A stretch of 20,986 bases of DNA from Hypsibius dujardini (GCA_001579985.1 LRSR01005386.1:1-20986); one strand, 5' to 3'; shown: positions 8,610-18,677, counted from the first letter of the stretch. The notes: generated by a model from the letters alone, not told the origin. Made by a program: numbers and translations.

Positions 8610-11126
8610 ATGGATTGGCTGCACTGCAACGTCTGCTATTTGCGGCCGCAGAAACAGCAGGATATCGAAAAATTAGTCACCAGCAATTGTGGTCAGTCTG
8701 TCCGTTGCAATTGATTGATAGATTACTGGCATAAATAGAGATTTTATTGATTTATCGGAACGATCGAAATTAGTCACCAGCAATTGTGGTCAGTCTGTGG
8801 TCAGCAGTTTTCTATTCCCTAATCTATTCATCTGGGGATTCAGCATTCGTTGACTGTACCATTTCCACGTTGCTACTTGTGAATAGGACACGTTTTCTGT
8901 CGATCATGTGCGGCGACGATGAAGGAGGGCAAATGCCATCAGTGCCAGAATCCCTGCCGAATCGTCTCACTTGACGCAAACGTACGTCAACCGTTGCAAT
9001 TGATTGATAGATTTACTGGCATAAATAGAGATTTTATTGATTTATCGGAACGATCGCTTGATTGAATGATTCACTCGACACTTAATGTGATTGGATCGAG
9101 GAATGTTTGGCGCTGGGTCCGCAATCAGCACGGTCGCTTTATTGAAAAAGTAATTGGAAATTTAATTAACGACTGATTGGTGGAGTTCGCAGTTGTGGTT
9201 TTCCCCTCGTAGATGCCCGCGGAAATTGCCATTTTCTTTAAGAACACGGCGCAGAGCTTGAAGAAGGCGATGGCGGCTCACAAGGAGACCGGCGCTCATC
9301 TGGCCGGGTTCCAGCAAGCCAAGCAGTTTCAGGACACTCAGCACGAACATCTTATGGCGTTTCTGAGCTCGATGGTAGCCAGCAACTTCTGTTCCAATTG
9401 GATGTTCTGTTTGTTGTTCGTCATTTAGGCGATTTGAATGTTTATTGCCTTTCAGGCTCAGCGACCGTCCTCTCCCCCTGGAACAGTGTACGTGTTTTCC
9501 TCCAACGAATTCATTTACATGTTTTTGATCTCGTCAAGCCTTAATTTTTAGGCGAATTTCGACGGAGCAGTATCAGCAGTGGGAGGTGGAAAAGAACAAT
9601 TACACTCAGTAATCCTCCTCGAAAGTCTAAACATGTCTTCCTGAACTTGTTTTGTTGGTTGGTGGGGACATTATTTCTTTCTTTCCAGAACGGTGATGAT
9701 GTTACAGAAAGAACTTTCCCAACTGAAGGCTGCTCTGCAGCAAGGGTATTTTCCGATCTTCTCGGCAGTGATGAATTGGTTCACACAGCTGAGGAGCGTC
9801 TTAATTATCTACTTTCAGACAGGCCAGGTCAGGAATTGCATCCATGCCAGGAAACCACATGATGAGTCCAGCGCCGGGTAGAGCGGGATATCCTTCTGCC
9901 AGGTAATCGGGAATGGTAAAGCCGTCGCTGACATTAAGCAACATGCGCCATGACACGAACTCCTTACTCGACACATCGACACAAAGACACGAGGCGCTCG
10001 ATTGGGAAACAAAACAGAACAGACCAATGATAACACTTCGTGTGATGTGTGCTCGTGTCTTGCTGCGCACAACTTCACCAGGGAAATGGCGATTTGCTCG
10101 TGAATTTGTGAGCCGTTGGTGTGATTCACACACAGTCTCACGCTCGGTTGTACTTCGTGTCTTCGTATCTTCGTGTTCGGAAAAGTATTCTGTGTCATGT
10201 CGCTAACTATCCAAGTTATTTCCCGGTCTACGTGTGTAGGACTATCTGCTGCCCCTAAAAATGTGCACGTTTATGTTTATTAGTCGTTTCTGGTAATACT
10301 TTCATCATTAAAATGAGCTTGATGAATAGCGAAGCGGTAAATGAACAGATCGAGGGGTAATTTCTTTGTCTTTCTCAGTTCTGCCATGATCGTCGGTCAG
10401 ATGGCGCCACAGCCACATGGATCTCGAATTCTGCAGTCTCGAGCTGCTGTCTACGGTAGATAATAAGCTATTAAATTGGCGCTATGGATAGCAGGATGGC
10501 ATCATCTCACCTGTTAATTTCTTCAATTTGAACTTGCAGTGCCGCCGACATCGTCCAAGGGCCAGCCAGCACGCGAACAGGAGTACGTGCTGTCCAAATC
10601 CCGTATGCAAATGCTCCCTCCAAGTGGACAGGTGGGTCGCGCTCTCCAGCAGCCGCAGCAGCAGTACTCTTCACGGGAATCTCTCGTCGGTGGATACCGA
10701 ACTAGTGCCCAACAAGCTACGTCTGGACGCCAGGGTGCCACGACGCCGTATCAGCGACATATGGCAGCGGTCGTTCGACCGTCCAGCACTGCTTCGGATT
10801 CCAGTATGCGATCTTCCTCCACCGTTGTGACCAATCGGTAAAGTACAGGCAGCGGCTTTTTGTTGACTGATTTCTAGTTTCTAACTCGGGACGTTCTTCG
10901 CGACCTGTGTGGGCTTAAATCCCATAAGGTCTGCTCGACAAGCATCTTCTGTTTATTTATAAACAGGAGCTCTGGAATTGCCCGCACTGTGTTCCACCAT
11001 CCGCATACCATGCAGCAAGAAGCTGGCGGGTCAGGGTCACGGGTCTCATCTGGCTCTTCTCGGCTTGTTGCCGGTCCCACTTACCGCCCAAGCGACTCAT
11101 TCCAGGCCAAGCGTTACAAGAGTTAG
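8610..11126 (+). CDS. RNF212: RNF212 / ZHP-3 (Zip3)-type meiotic RING-finger protein
   Basis: Ten exons join in frame: 8610-8691, 8887-8981, 9213-9374, 9456-9487, 9552-9608, 9689-9745, 9819-9902, 10379-10455, 10540-10837, 10967-11126; 367 residues and TAG. The family are presumed SUMO/ubiquitin E3 ligases on the synaptonemal complex that select crossover sites in meiosis. Residues 1-59 start MDWLHCNVC and form a C3HC4 RING with ligands C6, C9, C27, H29, C32, C35, C44 and C47; the CGHVFCRSC core is split by intron 1. Residues 60-113 match the post-RING helix of RNF212 (AEIAIFFKNT, then FQ, then HEHLMAFL). A coiled coil follows to about residue 162 (QYQQWEVEKNNYTQ, MLQKELSQLKAALQQ). Residues 163-367 are a Ser/Gln/Arg-rich disordered tail, usual for the family. 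All junctions are GT..AG with consistent phase. An internal duplication surrounds exon 2. Orthology to RNF212 rather than RNF212B is not settled. Confidence 0.87.
8670..8798 (+). repeat. 32-bp direct repeat duplicating the exon 1 end and donor
   Basis: Bases 8670-8701 recur exactly at 8767-8798, 97 bases downstream. The repeated piece includes the last 22 coding bases of exon 1 and its GTCAGT donor, so intron 1 contains a decoy copy of the exon 1 end. Confidence 0.9.
8702..9056 (+). repeat. 65/66-bp direct repeat flanking exon 2
   Basis: Bases 8702-8766 recur at 8991-9056 with one extra T. The repeat begins CCGTTGCAATTGATTGATAG and ends CGGAACGATCG. Exon 2 (8887-8981) lies between the two copies. 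Confidence 0.9.
9949..10199. repeat. Imperfect inverted repeat in RNF212-like intron 7
   Basis: Arms of about 47 bases at 9949-9995 and about 10153-10199 are imperfect reverse complements. CATGACAC at the outer edge and AAGACACGA at the inner edge match exactly. The rest of intron 7 (9903-10378) shows no exon; a minus-strand open frame here is non-coding in appearance. It may be a decayed foldback element. Confidence 0.5.
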
Positions 11127-11702
11127 ATCATCTTATTTTTGCTGTTGTTTCTTAGCTCGGTGGTCAACAAAAGGTGTGAACAAAGTGTCCTTTTTATTCT
11201 CATGTTCCCTTTTTATTCTCATGGCAGCCTCTGCCATGATGGTGTTGTACTCGTTTTATTTTCCCGTGATTTGTTTCAAGAGCTCCTTTATCAGAGGTTT
11301 TGTTTTACGCCAGTCGAGGTCATTTTTTTCCTCGGGGAAATTCTGGAAATTGTTCCTTTTCTGGTGCCTGTAAGTTTTTCGTTATAATTAATCCAGCGCG
11401 AACAGTATTTGTTACCCGTGTTCCGGACTCAAACTATCATTGCAGTACCAGTATTACGACATGCAAGGCCCTGTCAAGTATACTGTACAAATGCCGAGCT
11501 GCAAAACAACCATGCATGTACATAATTTACTGTGAAGGATTTGCCGGCAGCTTCTGCAAAACTGTTTCGACTCCGGTCAGGCAGGAAACTCTCCTCAAGT
11601 TGAGCCACTCGAGCCTCTCTCAACAAATGAATACTGCTCAAAGTTGCTCATACCCGCGGATGCTGCTGTGTTGTCTTCTCGCAAGTTAATATCGTACAAT
11701 AG

Positions 11703-11782
11703 TACTGTAGGACTGTAGTACTGTAGAACTGTAGGACTGTAGGACTGTAGTACTGTAGGACTGTAGTACTGTAGGACTGTAG
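11703..11782. repeat. 8-bp minisatellite, ten copies
   Basis: Ten perfect-length copies of NACTGTAG run head to tail. Only the first base varies, in the order T, G, T, A, G, G, T, G, T, G. The array lies in intergenic DNA. Confidence 0.92.
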
Positions 11783-12054
11783 GATTGCATTTACGGGATC
11801 TGTTGAGGTTGTCTCTGCATAAACCAGATATCTGTTTGCGTCTTGTCTTGTCGCACAGTGATTCTCTATCAGTCCTTGCTTACCCGTTCCGGGTTGAGGT
11901 CGCTCTAATTTTACTTACCTATTGTCTGAATATTTTCACACAGCTCTCCTTGACGTTTCGTATTGCAGATGTTATCCTGCTACTCTGTTTGCCTGATCCA
12001 TCCGTGTGCTTGGCGGACTTGAACCCATTTCTGCCATCTTTTATCTATCACTTT

Positions 12055-12246
12055 TTATTTTGCAGCGACTTTACCCGATTCAAGCGTAATAGGCCGAATA
12101 TGTAAGAATAATTCTGTTCGTCCGTTCGGGAAACTCAAGGCAAACTCGGCATAACCGTTGCTCTTCTTAATCAGCTCCACCGTTGTCCTCCACCCCAGCA
12201 GTCGGGATATACTGCATGATGGATCACCATACCAATAAATACCCAT
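12055..12246 (-). CDS. Doubtful small ORF of unknown function
   Basis: An ATG-started frame of 63 codons reads as plausible protein (GIYWYGDPSC, LLGWRTTVELIKKSNG, SFPNGRTELFLHIRPI) and its TAA stop overlaps an AATAAA. An in-frame TGA lies just upstream of the ATG. I do not recognise a family. It could be a tiny gene, a decayed exon, or chance. Confidence 0.2.
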   Translation of the reverse strand: MGIYWYGDPSCSISRLLGWRTTVELIKKSNGYAEFALSFPNGRTELFLHIRPITLESGKVAAK

Positions 12247-12427
12247 TGCTCACATGATTTCATTACCACAGAGCTTCTGCACACTCCAATGACATCGATG
12301 GAATTTTGGCACTACACCCGCTGACGGTCGTCCAATGGACTGGATCCCCGCTACTAAGGGCATCAATCACACATTCCACGTCGTGGTGGTGGTGTCGTCC
12401 TGACCGCAGCGATCGGCACGCCTCGAA

Positions 12428-13567
12428 ATGGCATCCATCTCCTCTCCATCATCTTACGCCACCATCATCAGCAGCACCACCACCACCACCGTTGGCAGTT
12501 CCGCCAGTCATGAGACGACACCGCTGTCGGCGTCGTCCTCGTCCTCGCCAGGCGACATTCCACATTTCCCGGATGGCAGCGGCACTCCGGTTCTCGTCGA
12601 AGTGGAGATGATGAACGCTGCCGTCAGTGTCGACGCCATCAGCCAGGAGGCCGTCATCATCAAAGAGCTCCGTGCCCCGTCCGGCGGCAAACACATCCCC
12701 ACCACCATCACCGGCTGCAGCAAACACACCGACCTCGGCTATTTCGTCCCCAAAAACGTCCTCGTCGGCTACGTCATGCTGGTCACCGTGATCATTGTCA
12801 TGATTGCCCTGGTCACCGGGTTCGCCGTCCGATCGTCCTGTGGGCTGAGCACTACCGCGTCGTCCGTGGAACTGGCGGCCTTGGCGAATACTTCCTTCAC
12901 CACTTCGCCCAGCGCGTTACAGACAAGGCCGAGGGATATTCGTCTCTCGCCCGACATCGGTCCGGTGCACTACCGTTTGGAAATGCGACCGCTGCTGAGT
13001 CCGGAGTTTCGGTTCACCGGGGAAGTGGACATTGTGTTTATCTGTAAAAGCCCGGTGCGGACGTTGGTGTTGCATGCGAAAAATTTGGCGCTGAACGAGT
13101 CGATGACGGCGTTCTCGGCGGAGGACGGCACGGCGGCGCCGGTGCTGCTGAATTGGAGTGAGGACCCCTTACGGATGTTTTGGAAGTTTCATTTTAAGAC
13201 GGATTTAAAAACTGGCGTCAAGTATAATGTGAGCCTAAAGTTTTCGGGGAAGTTAAATGATGATCTCAGGGGATTTTATCGAAGCAAGTACGAACGGGAG
13301 GGCACGACTAGGTAAGTCAACGTTATAGACTCAAACAGACACATAAGACAACATGAAACAGGCATATTAACAGAGACACTCAAACAGTTCACAGCTATCT
13401 TACTGATAGCAAGCAGGCAGACAGACGGCTGGGCAAAACGACAGAAAAACTGGGAAACCGGCAGACAGACAGACAAACAGACACACGCAAGCGCAGAGAC
13501 ATAGAGACGCACCGAAAAACAGATAGAGAAACAGACAGACAGAAAGACAATAAGACACGCCGAGAGA

Positions 13568-13611
<44 letters not shown>

Positions 13612-16600
13612 GGACGGACATAGAGACAGATAGAGAGACAGAAAGACATACATACACAGACAGACAGTAAATAAAGACATAGTTTCAGGGGCTGCCTATA
13701 CTAATGACTGTCTGCTTTCATTTTCAGTTGGCTTGCGACGACGCAGTTTCAACCGACAGACGCGCGACGAGCCTTTCCCTGTTTCGACGAGCCCGGCTTT
13801 AAAGCGACTTTCGACATAACCATTGTACGACCGGCCAATATGATCTCCATATCTAACATGGAAGTGATCCGACAAGACCCACGGTGAGGGTCTGCGCACT
13901 TTGGTGTGGGCCAACGGAGTGGTCAAGTGCACTTCCGGAAAGTTATTTTCTTGAAATGTATTTGCTCGGTAAAGCGTTTATATGTTTGCTTGTTGTCTGT
14001 GTTTGCAGAGCCGATGGATTGGTGGCTGATGTCTTTAATCGTACACTGCCGATGTCCACTTACCTCTTAGCATTCGTTGTCTGTGATTTTGCCAGCAAGG
14101 AAAAAGTGGCGGACAATGGTGTCAAGGTATCACTGTCTGCCTTCTTGTGCAAAGAACCAATGGAATTACTCAACACTCCCGAGCAACCGTAATCGTATGG
14201 GGTCCAATTGTAACATCCCTTGTTTCAGGTGCGAGTGTGGACTAGACCTGACGCTGTTAATCAATCGTCATTTGCGCTGGATGTCGCAGCCCAGATGTTG
14301 ACTCACTTCGAAAACTATTTTGGAATACCGTTCCCACTATCTAAGCTGGGTACGAGATGCCTTAATGTATGTGAAAAGCCTTCTGAAAACGTCTAAATTT
14401 TGTTTGTCATAGACATGATTGCTGTGCCGGATTTTATAGCTGGCGCAATGGAAAATTGGGGGTAAGAAATTGACAGCTTTAACCCCACATTACTACTGTC
14501 TCCACCATACATACTGAATGTCTGCATAATGGGAGCCATAAAGCTGATTAGAGGATAACACGAAAAGCAAGTGAAGGCATTGTAGATGGACAGACCGATC
14601 AATCGACCGACAAAAACCAGACAAACAGACAGGCAAACAGACAGACGGACGGACGAATGGACGGACAGACAGAAAGATTACGTAAGTGGACAGACAAACA
14701 GACAACGAACAGTCAAACAGAAAGAAACACATAAAGATAGACAGGTAGACAGAAAAAAAAGAGAGACAAAAAGACTGCATTAAGCAGACAGACAGACAGA
14801 CAGACAGAAAAGGACACATGAAGATAGACAGATAGACAGAGACAAGGAGGCGGACACAGAGGAATACAAAAAAGGCATGTTAGGAAAATCGATAAATCTA
14901 AGCTGCGCTTTTGCGAATGTTCAAATCCTTGGATCTCTTGACAGGGCTGTCATTTATCGTGAAGCAATGATGCTGTATGACCCAGACATATCGCCTGCCA
15001 CGTCGAAGCAACTCATCGCCATTGTTGTGGCTCATGAAGTTGCACACCAGGTAAATATATATTAGTTTCGCGCAGCGTTGTACGGACCTACCCGTAATAC
15101 TTTCTTTCTCCATAGTGGTTCGGCAATTTGGTCACACCAAAATGGTGAGTCAGGCACCGGCATGGTCTGGCAAATTGCCAATCTTTTTTTGCGGTATTTA
15201 GGTGGGATACCTTGTGGCTGAACGAAGGGTTCGCCAGTTTTCTGGAGTACCACGGCATCGATTTCGCTTTTCCAAGTTGGCAGCTAGTACGTATCTTCCC
15301 GCATGACAAGGGTCTTCCCCGCATGACAAGGGTCTTCCCCGCATGACAAGGGTCTTCCCCGCATGACAAGGGTCTTCCCCGTATGACAAGGGTCTTCCCC
15401 GCATGACAAGGGTCTTCACCGCATGACAAGGGTCTTCCCCGATGGTTCCCGGTAAATTACTGTTCTTACAGTTTCAGCAGTTCGTTGTGGAGAGTGTGCA
15501 TGATACCTTCGAACCAGACGCTCTTACGACATCCCACCCTATCCAACTGCCTGTGTACCATCCAGATGAAATTGGCGAAATCTTTGATCGCATCTCCTAC
15601 GGAAAAGTACGGATCTTTCCCGTTGCCAATATTCTTCACTATTTCTCACTGAACTTACATTATAGGGATGCTCCTTGATTCGAATGATGAGGCACTTTCT
15701 AGGCGAAGAAACACTCCGCAAGGGGCTCAAGAACTACCTCATCGCTTTTTCCTACAGCAACGCGGAGCAGGACGATCTGTGGCGCCACCTCACCGAAGCT
15801 GGGCGGCTCGATGGGAAGCACATCGACGTGAAAATGGTGATGGATTCTTGGACACTGCAGATGGGCTATCCTGTGGTCACAGTCACTCAGGACTACAGCA
15901 GTAAAGTGGTGAAGATGTATCAACAGCACTTTTTTCTCGACCCAAATGCCACGGTACCGTCCGATGATCCTGCCCAAGGATTCTCGTGGCACGTGCCCGT
16001 CACAATCGTTACGGCAGCTGATCGGTCTTACGACAAGCCGAAACAGATGTGGCTTAATAAAGAGAACAGTGAGTAAATATCTTTTACTTCCTTCTATTTT
16101 TGTTGTTTATTTGTCGATCTGTACCAACCTACCTGTCTTTGTCTGTCGGGATATCTGAATGTTTCTTTGTCTGTAAATTTATGTTTTTACCTGCTACTTG
16201 GTTACTTGACGAGACTATCGATCATTACGACAACATAACTGTCCGATTTTCTTGTGTGAATTCGCGTGGTCACGGTGCATCTCACAAATGGAAATGCATC
16301 ACTAATTTTTCTCCCTCATATACTAGAGACCGTAAACGAACTCCTCTCTCCGCAAAACGAATGGATTCTCGTTAACGTACGACAGACCGGATACTACCGG
16401 GTCAATTACGACGAACGGAACTGGAAACTGCTCATTACGCAATTAAACACTGATCGGATGGTAATTAGTCCCTATTTACGCAATTTAGCCTACGCCGTAT
16501 TTTTTCCGTGAATGGCAAAATTGTTCCTAACAGGACACACTTCCGAATTTTACAGAAAATCGACATTATTAATCGGGCCCAAATTATAAACGATGCGCTG

Positions 16601-18496
16601 ACGTTGGCCAGGTGGGTGTGGTGCAGGCAGCATGGTTTTATGCAATGCAATTTTGTAACTTTTTTATGATTCAGGGCAGGGTACTTGGATTACGCGATTG
16701 CTTTCTCTGCAACAGAATATCTTGTGGGAGAACAAGACTATCTGCCGTGGGTGTCTTGCCTCAAAGCCCTGGATTTCGTTGATGCCATGATGCAAAGCTC
16801 GGAACACTACGGACTTTTGAAAGTTTGTTGCTGATCAGGCCTATATGCATGCCTGTATATCTGTCTACCTGATTCATTGTCTGTCTGTTTGTCTGTCTTT
16901 CTGTCTGTCTGTCTGTCTGTCTGTCTTTCTGTCTGTCTGTCTCTCTGTCTCTCTGTCTGTCTCTCTGTCTGTCTCTCTGTCTCTCTGTCTGTCTGTCTCT
17001 CTGTCTGTCTGTCTCTCTGTCTCTCTGTCTGTCTCTCTGTCTGTCTCTCTGTCTCTCTGTTTCTCTGCCTGTCTCTCTGTCTGTCTCTCTGTCTTTCTGG
17101 CGGCTTCCCTGTCTCTCTGTTTGTAGTCTGTCTGCTGGCCTACCTATTTACTTATCTACTTATTCAGATTTATTGCTTCAGCCTCACTGATACAAGTAAA
17201 TATTCTAGAGCTACATCCTCCGTCAGTTACGACCGATTTACATCATTCTCGGCTGGGGAGACAGCTCTACTGACGCCCATTTGCAGCAGTACGTTTTGTA
17301 GGCTGAATTTGGAATCCTCATTTGGGAATGAATTTAATTTCCTTTAGGTTGCAGCGTGTTGAAGTTCTTCAAGCTGCCTGCTATTACGGACATGACAATT
17401 GTGTGGAAAACGCTAAACAAATTTACACACGCTGGATGGCTAATCCCGAACAAAATAAGTAAGGGCGACCGTTAGGGGAACCCTCGAAGGTCGGTACTTT
17501 AAGTAATTTACCGTGACCCTGCATTTGCTGGCTGGTCGTTTCAGAATATCTCCCAACTTAAAAATAATTGTCTACTGCAACGCAATCCGATACGGATCAG
17601 CGGAGGAGTGGGACTTCGCATGGGAGCAGTACAAGAAGACAAATACTGCCAGTGAAAAGCGTCAGTTCCTGACCTCTTTGGCTTGTTCTCGGGAGCCATG
17701 GATTCTAAACAGGTTAAAAATAAGAACTTGTTTATTACACGTAATAAACGCAGCAAGCAATCCAATGACTAAATGTATTTTTTGCTATCGCTTCAGATTG
17801 CTAGAGTGGAGCTTGTCGAGTCCGTCGATTCGCAAGCAGGATGGAGATCATGTATGTGCACACTGTGTTTTTAGAAACGTGATGAACAATCAACCTCTGG
17901 TGTCCCGTTTTTGTGCTTGGCTAATTAATACAGGTGCCGGTAATTTTCTTCATAGGTCATGGGTTTAATTGCTCAAAATCCTGTGGGACGATACCTAGCT
18001 TGGAACTTCATCAGAGATCGTTGGGATGATATTCGTATGAGGTAAGACCTACGCACACCGCATCTGACTTCCTACGCACACCGTGTCTGACTTCCTACGC
18101 ACACCGCATCTGACTTCCTACGCACACCGCGTCTGACTTCCTACGCACACCGTGTCTGACTTCCTACGCACACCGTGTCTGACTTCCTACGCACACCGCA
18201 TCTAACTTCCTCTCATTGACCACTATTAGTATTTCATAAACGGCTGACCAAGATGTTTTTGCAGATACGCTGGTGTGATTGGCGGGCTTTCCCACCTCAT
18301 CACCAGCTTGACCCGCTCATTCAACACCCCCTTCGAGCTCCGTGAACTGGAGTCATTCATCGAGACCAACAAGGACACAATGACGCTGGGCCAAAGGGCT
18401 TTCCGTCAGGCCGTTGAGAAAACACGGGCCAACATCAGTTGGCGCAAACGAAATGTTGCAGCAATAGTCAAATGGCTCGAGAATATTCGAAAATGA
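12428..18496 (+). CDS. ANPEP: M1-family zinc aminopeptidase (aminopeptidase N-like), type II membrane protein
   Basis: Nineteen exons join in frame: 12428-13311, 13728-13883, 14009-14126, 14229-14349, 14413-14461, 14945-15050, 15116-15144, 15202-15286, 15472-15606, 15666-16068, 16327-16460, 16556-16611, 16675-16822, 17209-17288, 17348-17458, 17545-17712, 17797-17851, 17956-18041, 18265-18496; 1051 residues. It should remove N-terminal residues from peptides at the cell surface. A Ser/Thr-rich cytoplasmic tail (1-110) precedes one membrane helix (~111-134); the ectodomain starts near 171. Substrate motif GAMEN is at 437-441, zinc motif HEVAH at 473-477 with third ligand E496 in LWLNEGFAS, and catalytic Tyr559 in ISYGKG, so the enzyme looks active. 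The C-terminal ERAP1-like domain carries [18 protein letters not shown] and the family ending with KTRANISW. An in-frame stop upstream at 12401 supports this ATG. Introns are loaded with repeats. The precise M1 subfamily is not certain. Confidence 0.92.
13412..13672. repeat. Degenerate (CAGA)n array in aminopeptidase intron 1
   Basis: The intron 13312-13727 is mostly imperfect CAGA/GACA tetranucleotide repeats, with a pure run near 13570-13608. The Cys/Ser/Leu/Val-rich frames on the minus strand are products of this repeat and not genes. Confidence 0.9.
14587..14850. repeat. Degenerate (CAGA)n array in aminopeptidase intron 5
   Basis: The intron 14462-14944 carries a second imperfect CAGA/GACA array in the same orientation as the one in intron 1, with a pure run near 14786-14808. 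It has no coding role. Confidence 0.9.
15301..15440. repeat. 20-bp tandem repeat, seven copies, aminopeptidase intron 8
   Basis: Seven exact-length copies of GCATGACAAGGGTCTTCCCC fill most of the intron 15287-15471. Copy 5 begins GTATG and copy 6 ends TTCACC; the others are identical. The array starts 14 bases after the 5' splice site. Confidence 0.95.
16876..17125. repeat. (CTGT)n/(CTCT)n array in aminopeptidase intron 13
   Basis: The intron 16823-17208 is filled by imperfect CTGT and CTCTGT repeats. This is the reverse-complement orientation of the CAGA arrays in introns 1 and 5 of the same gene. Confidence 0.92.
18048..18208. repeat. 23-bp tandem repeat, seven copies, aminopeptidase intron 18
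   Basis: Seven head-to-tail copies of a 23-base unit begin CCTACGCACACCG and end TGACTT (AACTT in the last). Variation is confined to two bases after CCG (CA, TG or CG) and the last copy. The array begins six bases after the GT of the 5' splice site at 18042. Confidence 0.95.
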
Positions 18497-18677
18497 TGCA
18501 GCTCACTTTAATTGAAACTGAAATCGAAGCCTGCTTTTCTTGATATGGAGAGTGTAGGTCTAGGCGATTCATGGCAAGTAAAATTTAAAAATATTTTTAC
18601 TTTTATTCATAAATATCCGCAACTGATTATTCTGGCGTTTCAGGCGTGGTAAGGACGTCATATCTTAATCTGTACCC
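18497..18677. other. 3' flank of the aminopeptidase gene
   Basis: No coding exon. AT-rich sequence at 18575-18615 (TTTAAAAATATTTTTAC) probably holds the 3' end of the aminopeptidase transcript, but no canonical AATAAA is present on the plus strand. Confidence 0.4.

Larger units (their letters stand above)
11127..12427. other. Intergenic region between the RNF212-like and aminopeptidase genes
   Basis: It holds the 3' end of the RING gene and the promoter and 5' UTR of the aminopeptidase. No canonical AATAAA is seen soon after 11126. Bases 11130-11380 are T-rich; 11703-11782 is a minisatellite; 11785-12110 is T-rich with no convincing exon. One minus-strand ORF at 12055-12246 is listed separately. 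The AATAAA-like and TATA-like strings present are not positioned well enough to call. Confidence 0.4.

Noticed and set aside
9647-9881. Plus-strand open frames reading through introns of the RNF212-like gene
   Set aside because: They cross clear donor and acceptor sites; only the parts at 9689-9745 and 9819-9902 are coding.
10528-10830. Alternative reading frame across the last large exon of the RNF212-like gene
   Set aside because: Adding the 77-base exon 10379-10455 fixes the phase on the Ser/Gln-rich frame, which continues cleanly into the final exon and stop.
12449-12729. Minus-strand frames opposite the aminopeptidase N-terminus
   Set aside because: They arise from the complementary strand of ACC/TCC-rich Ser/Thr codons.
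13276-13680. Minus-strand Cys/Ser/Val/Leu-rich open frames (SVCLSV pattern)
   Set aside because: They are translations of the intronic CAGA array; the same pattern appears in all frames of the repeat.
14493-14819. Minus-strand 108-codon frame
   Set aside because: It is repeat-derived from the CAGA array in aminopeptidase intron 5.
15301-15440. Possible CRISPR array
   Set aside because: The 20-base units are contiguous with no unique spacers, and the locus is a eukaryotic intron.
16845-17347. Plus-strand Cys/Ser/Leu-rich open frames
   Set aside because: They are translations of the CTGT/CTCT array in aminopeptidase intron 13.
17852-17955. Read-through of aminopeptidase exon 17 (continuing as [11 protein letters not shown])
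   Set aside because: Splicing at GTATGTG (17852) to the acceptor before 17956 restores the family alignment [18 protein letters not shown], so this is an intron.
18048-18208. Possible CRISPR array
   Set aside because: It is a plain tandem repeat without spacers inside an intron.
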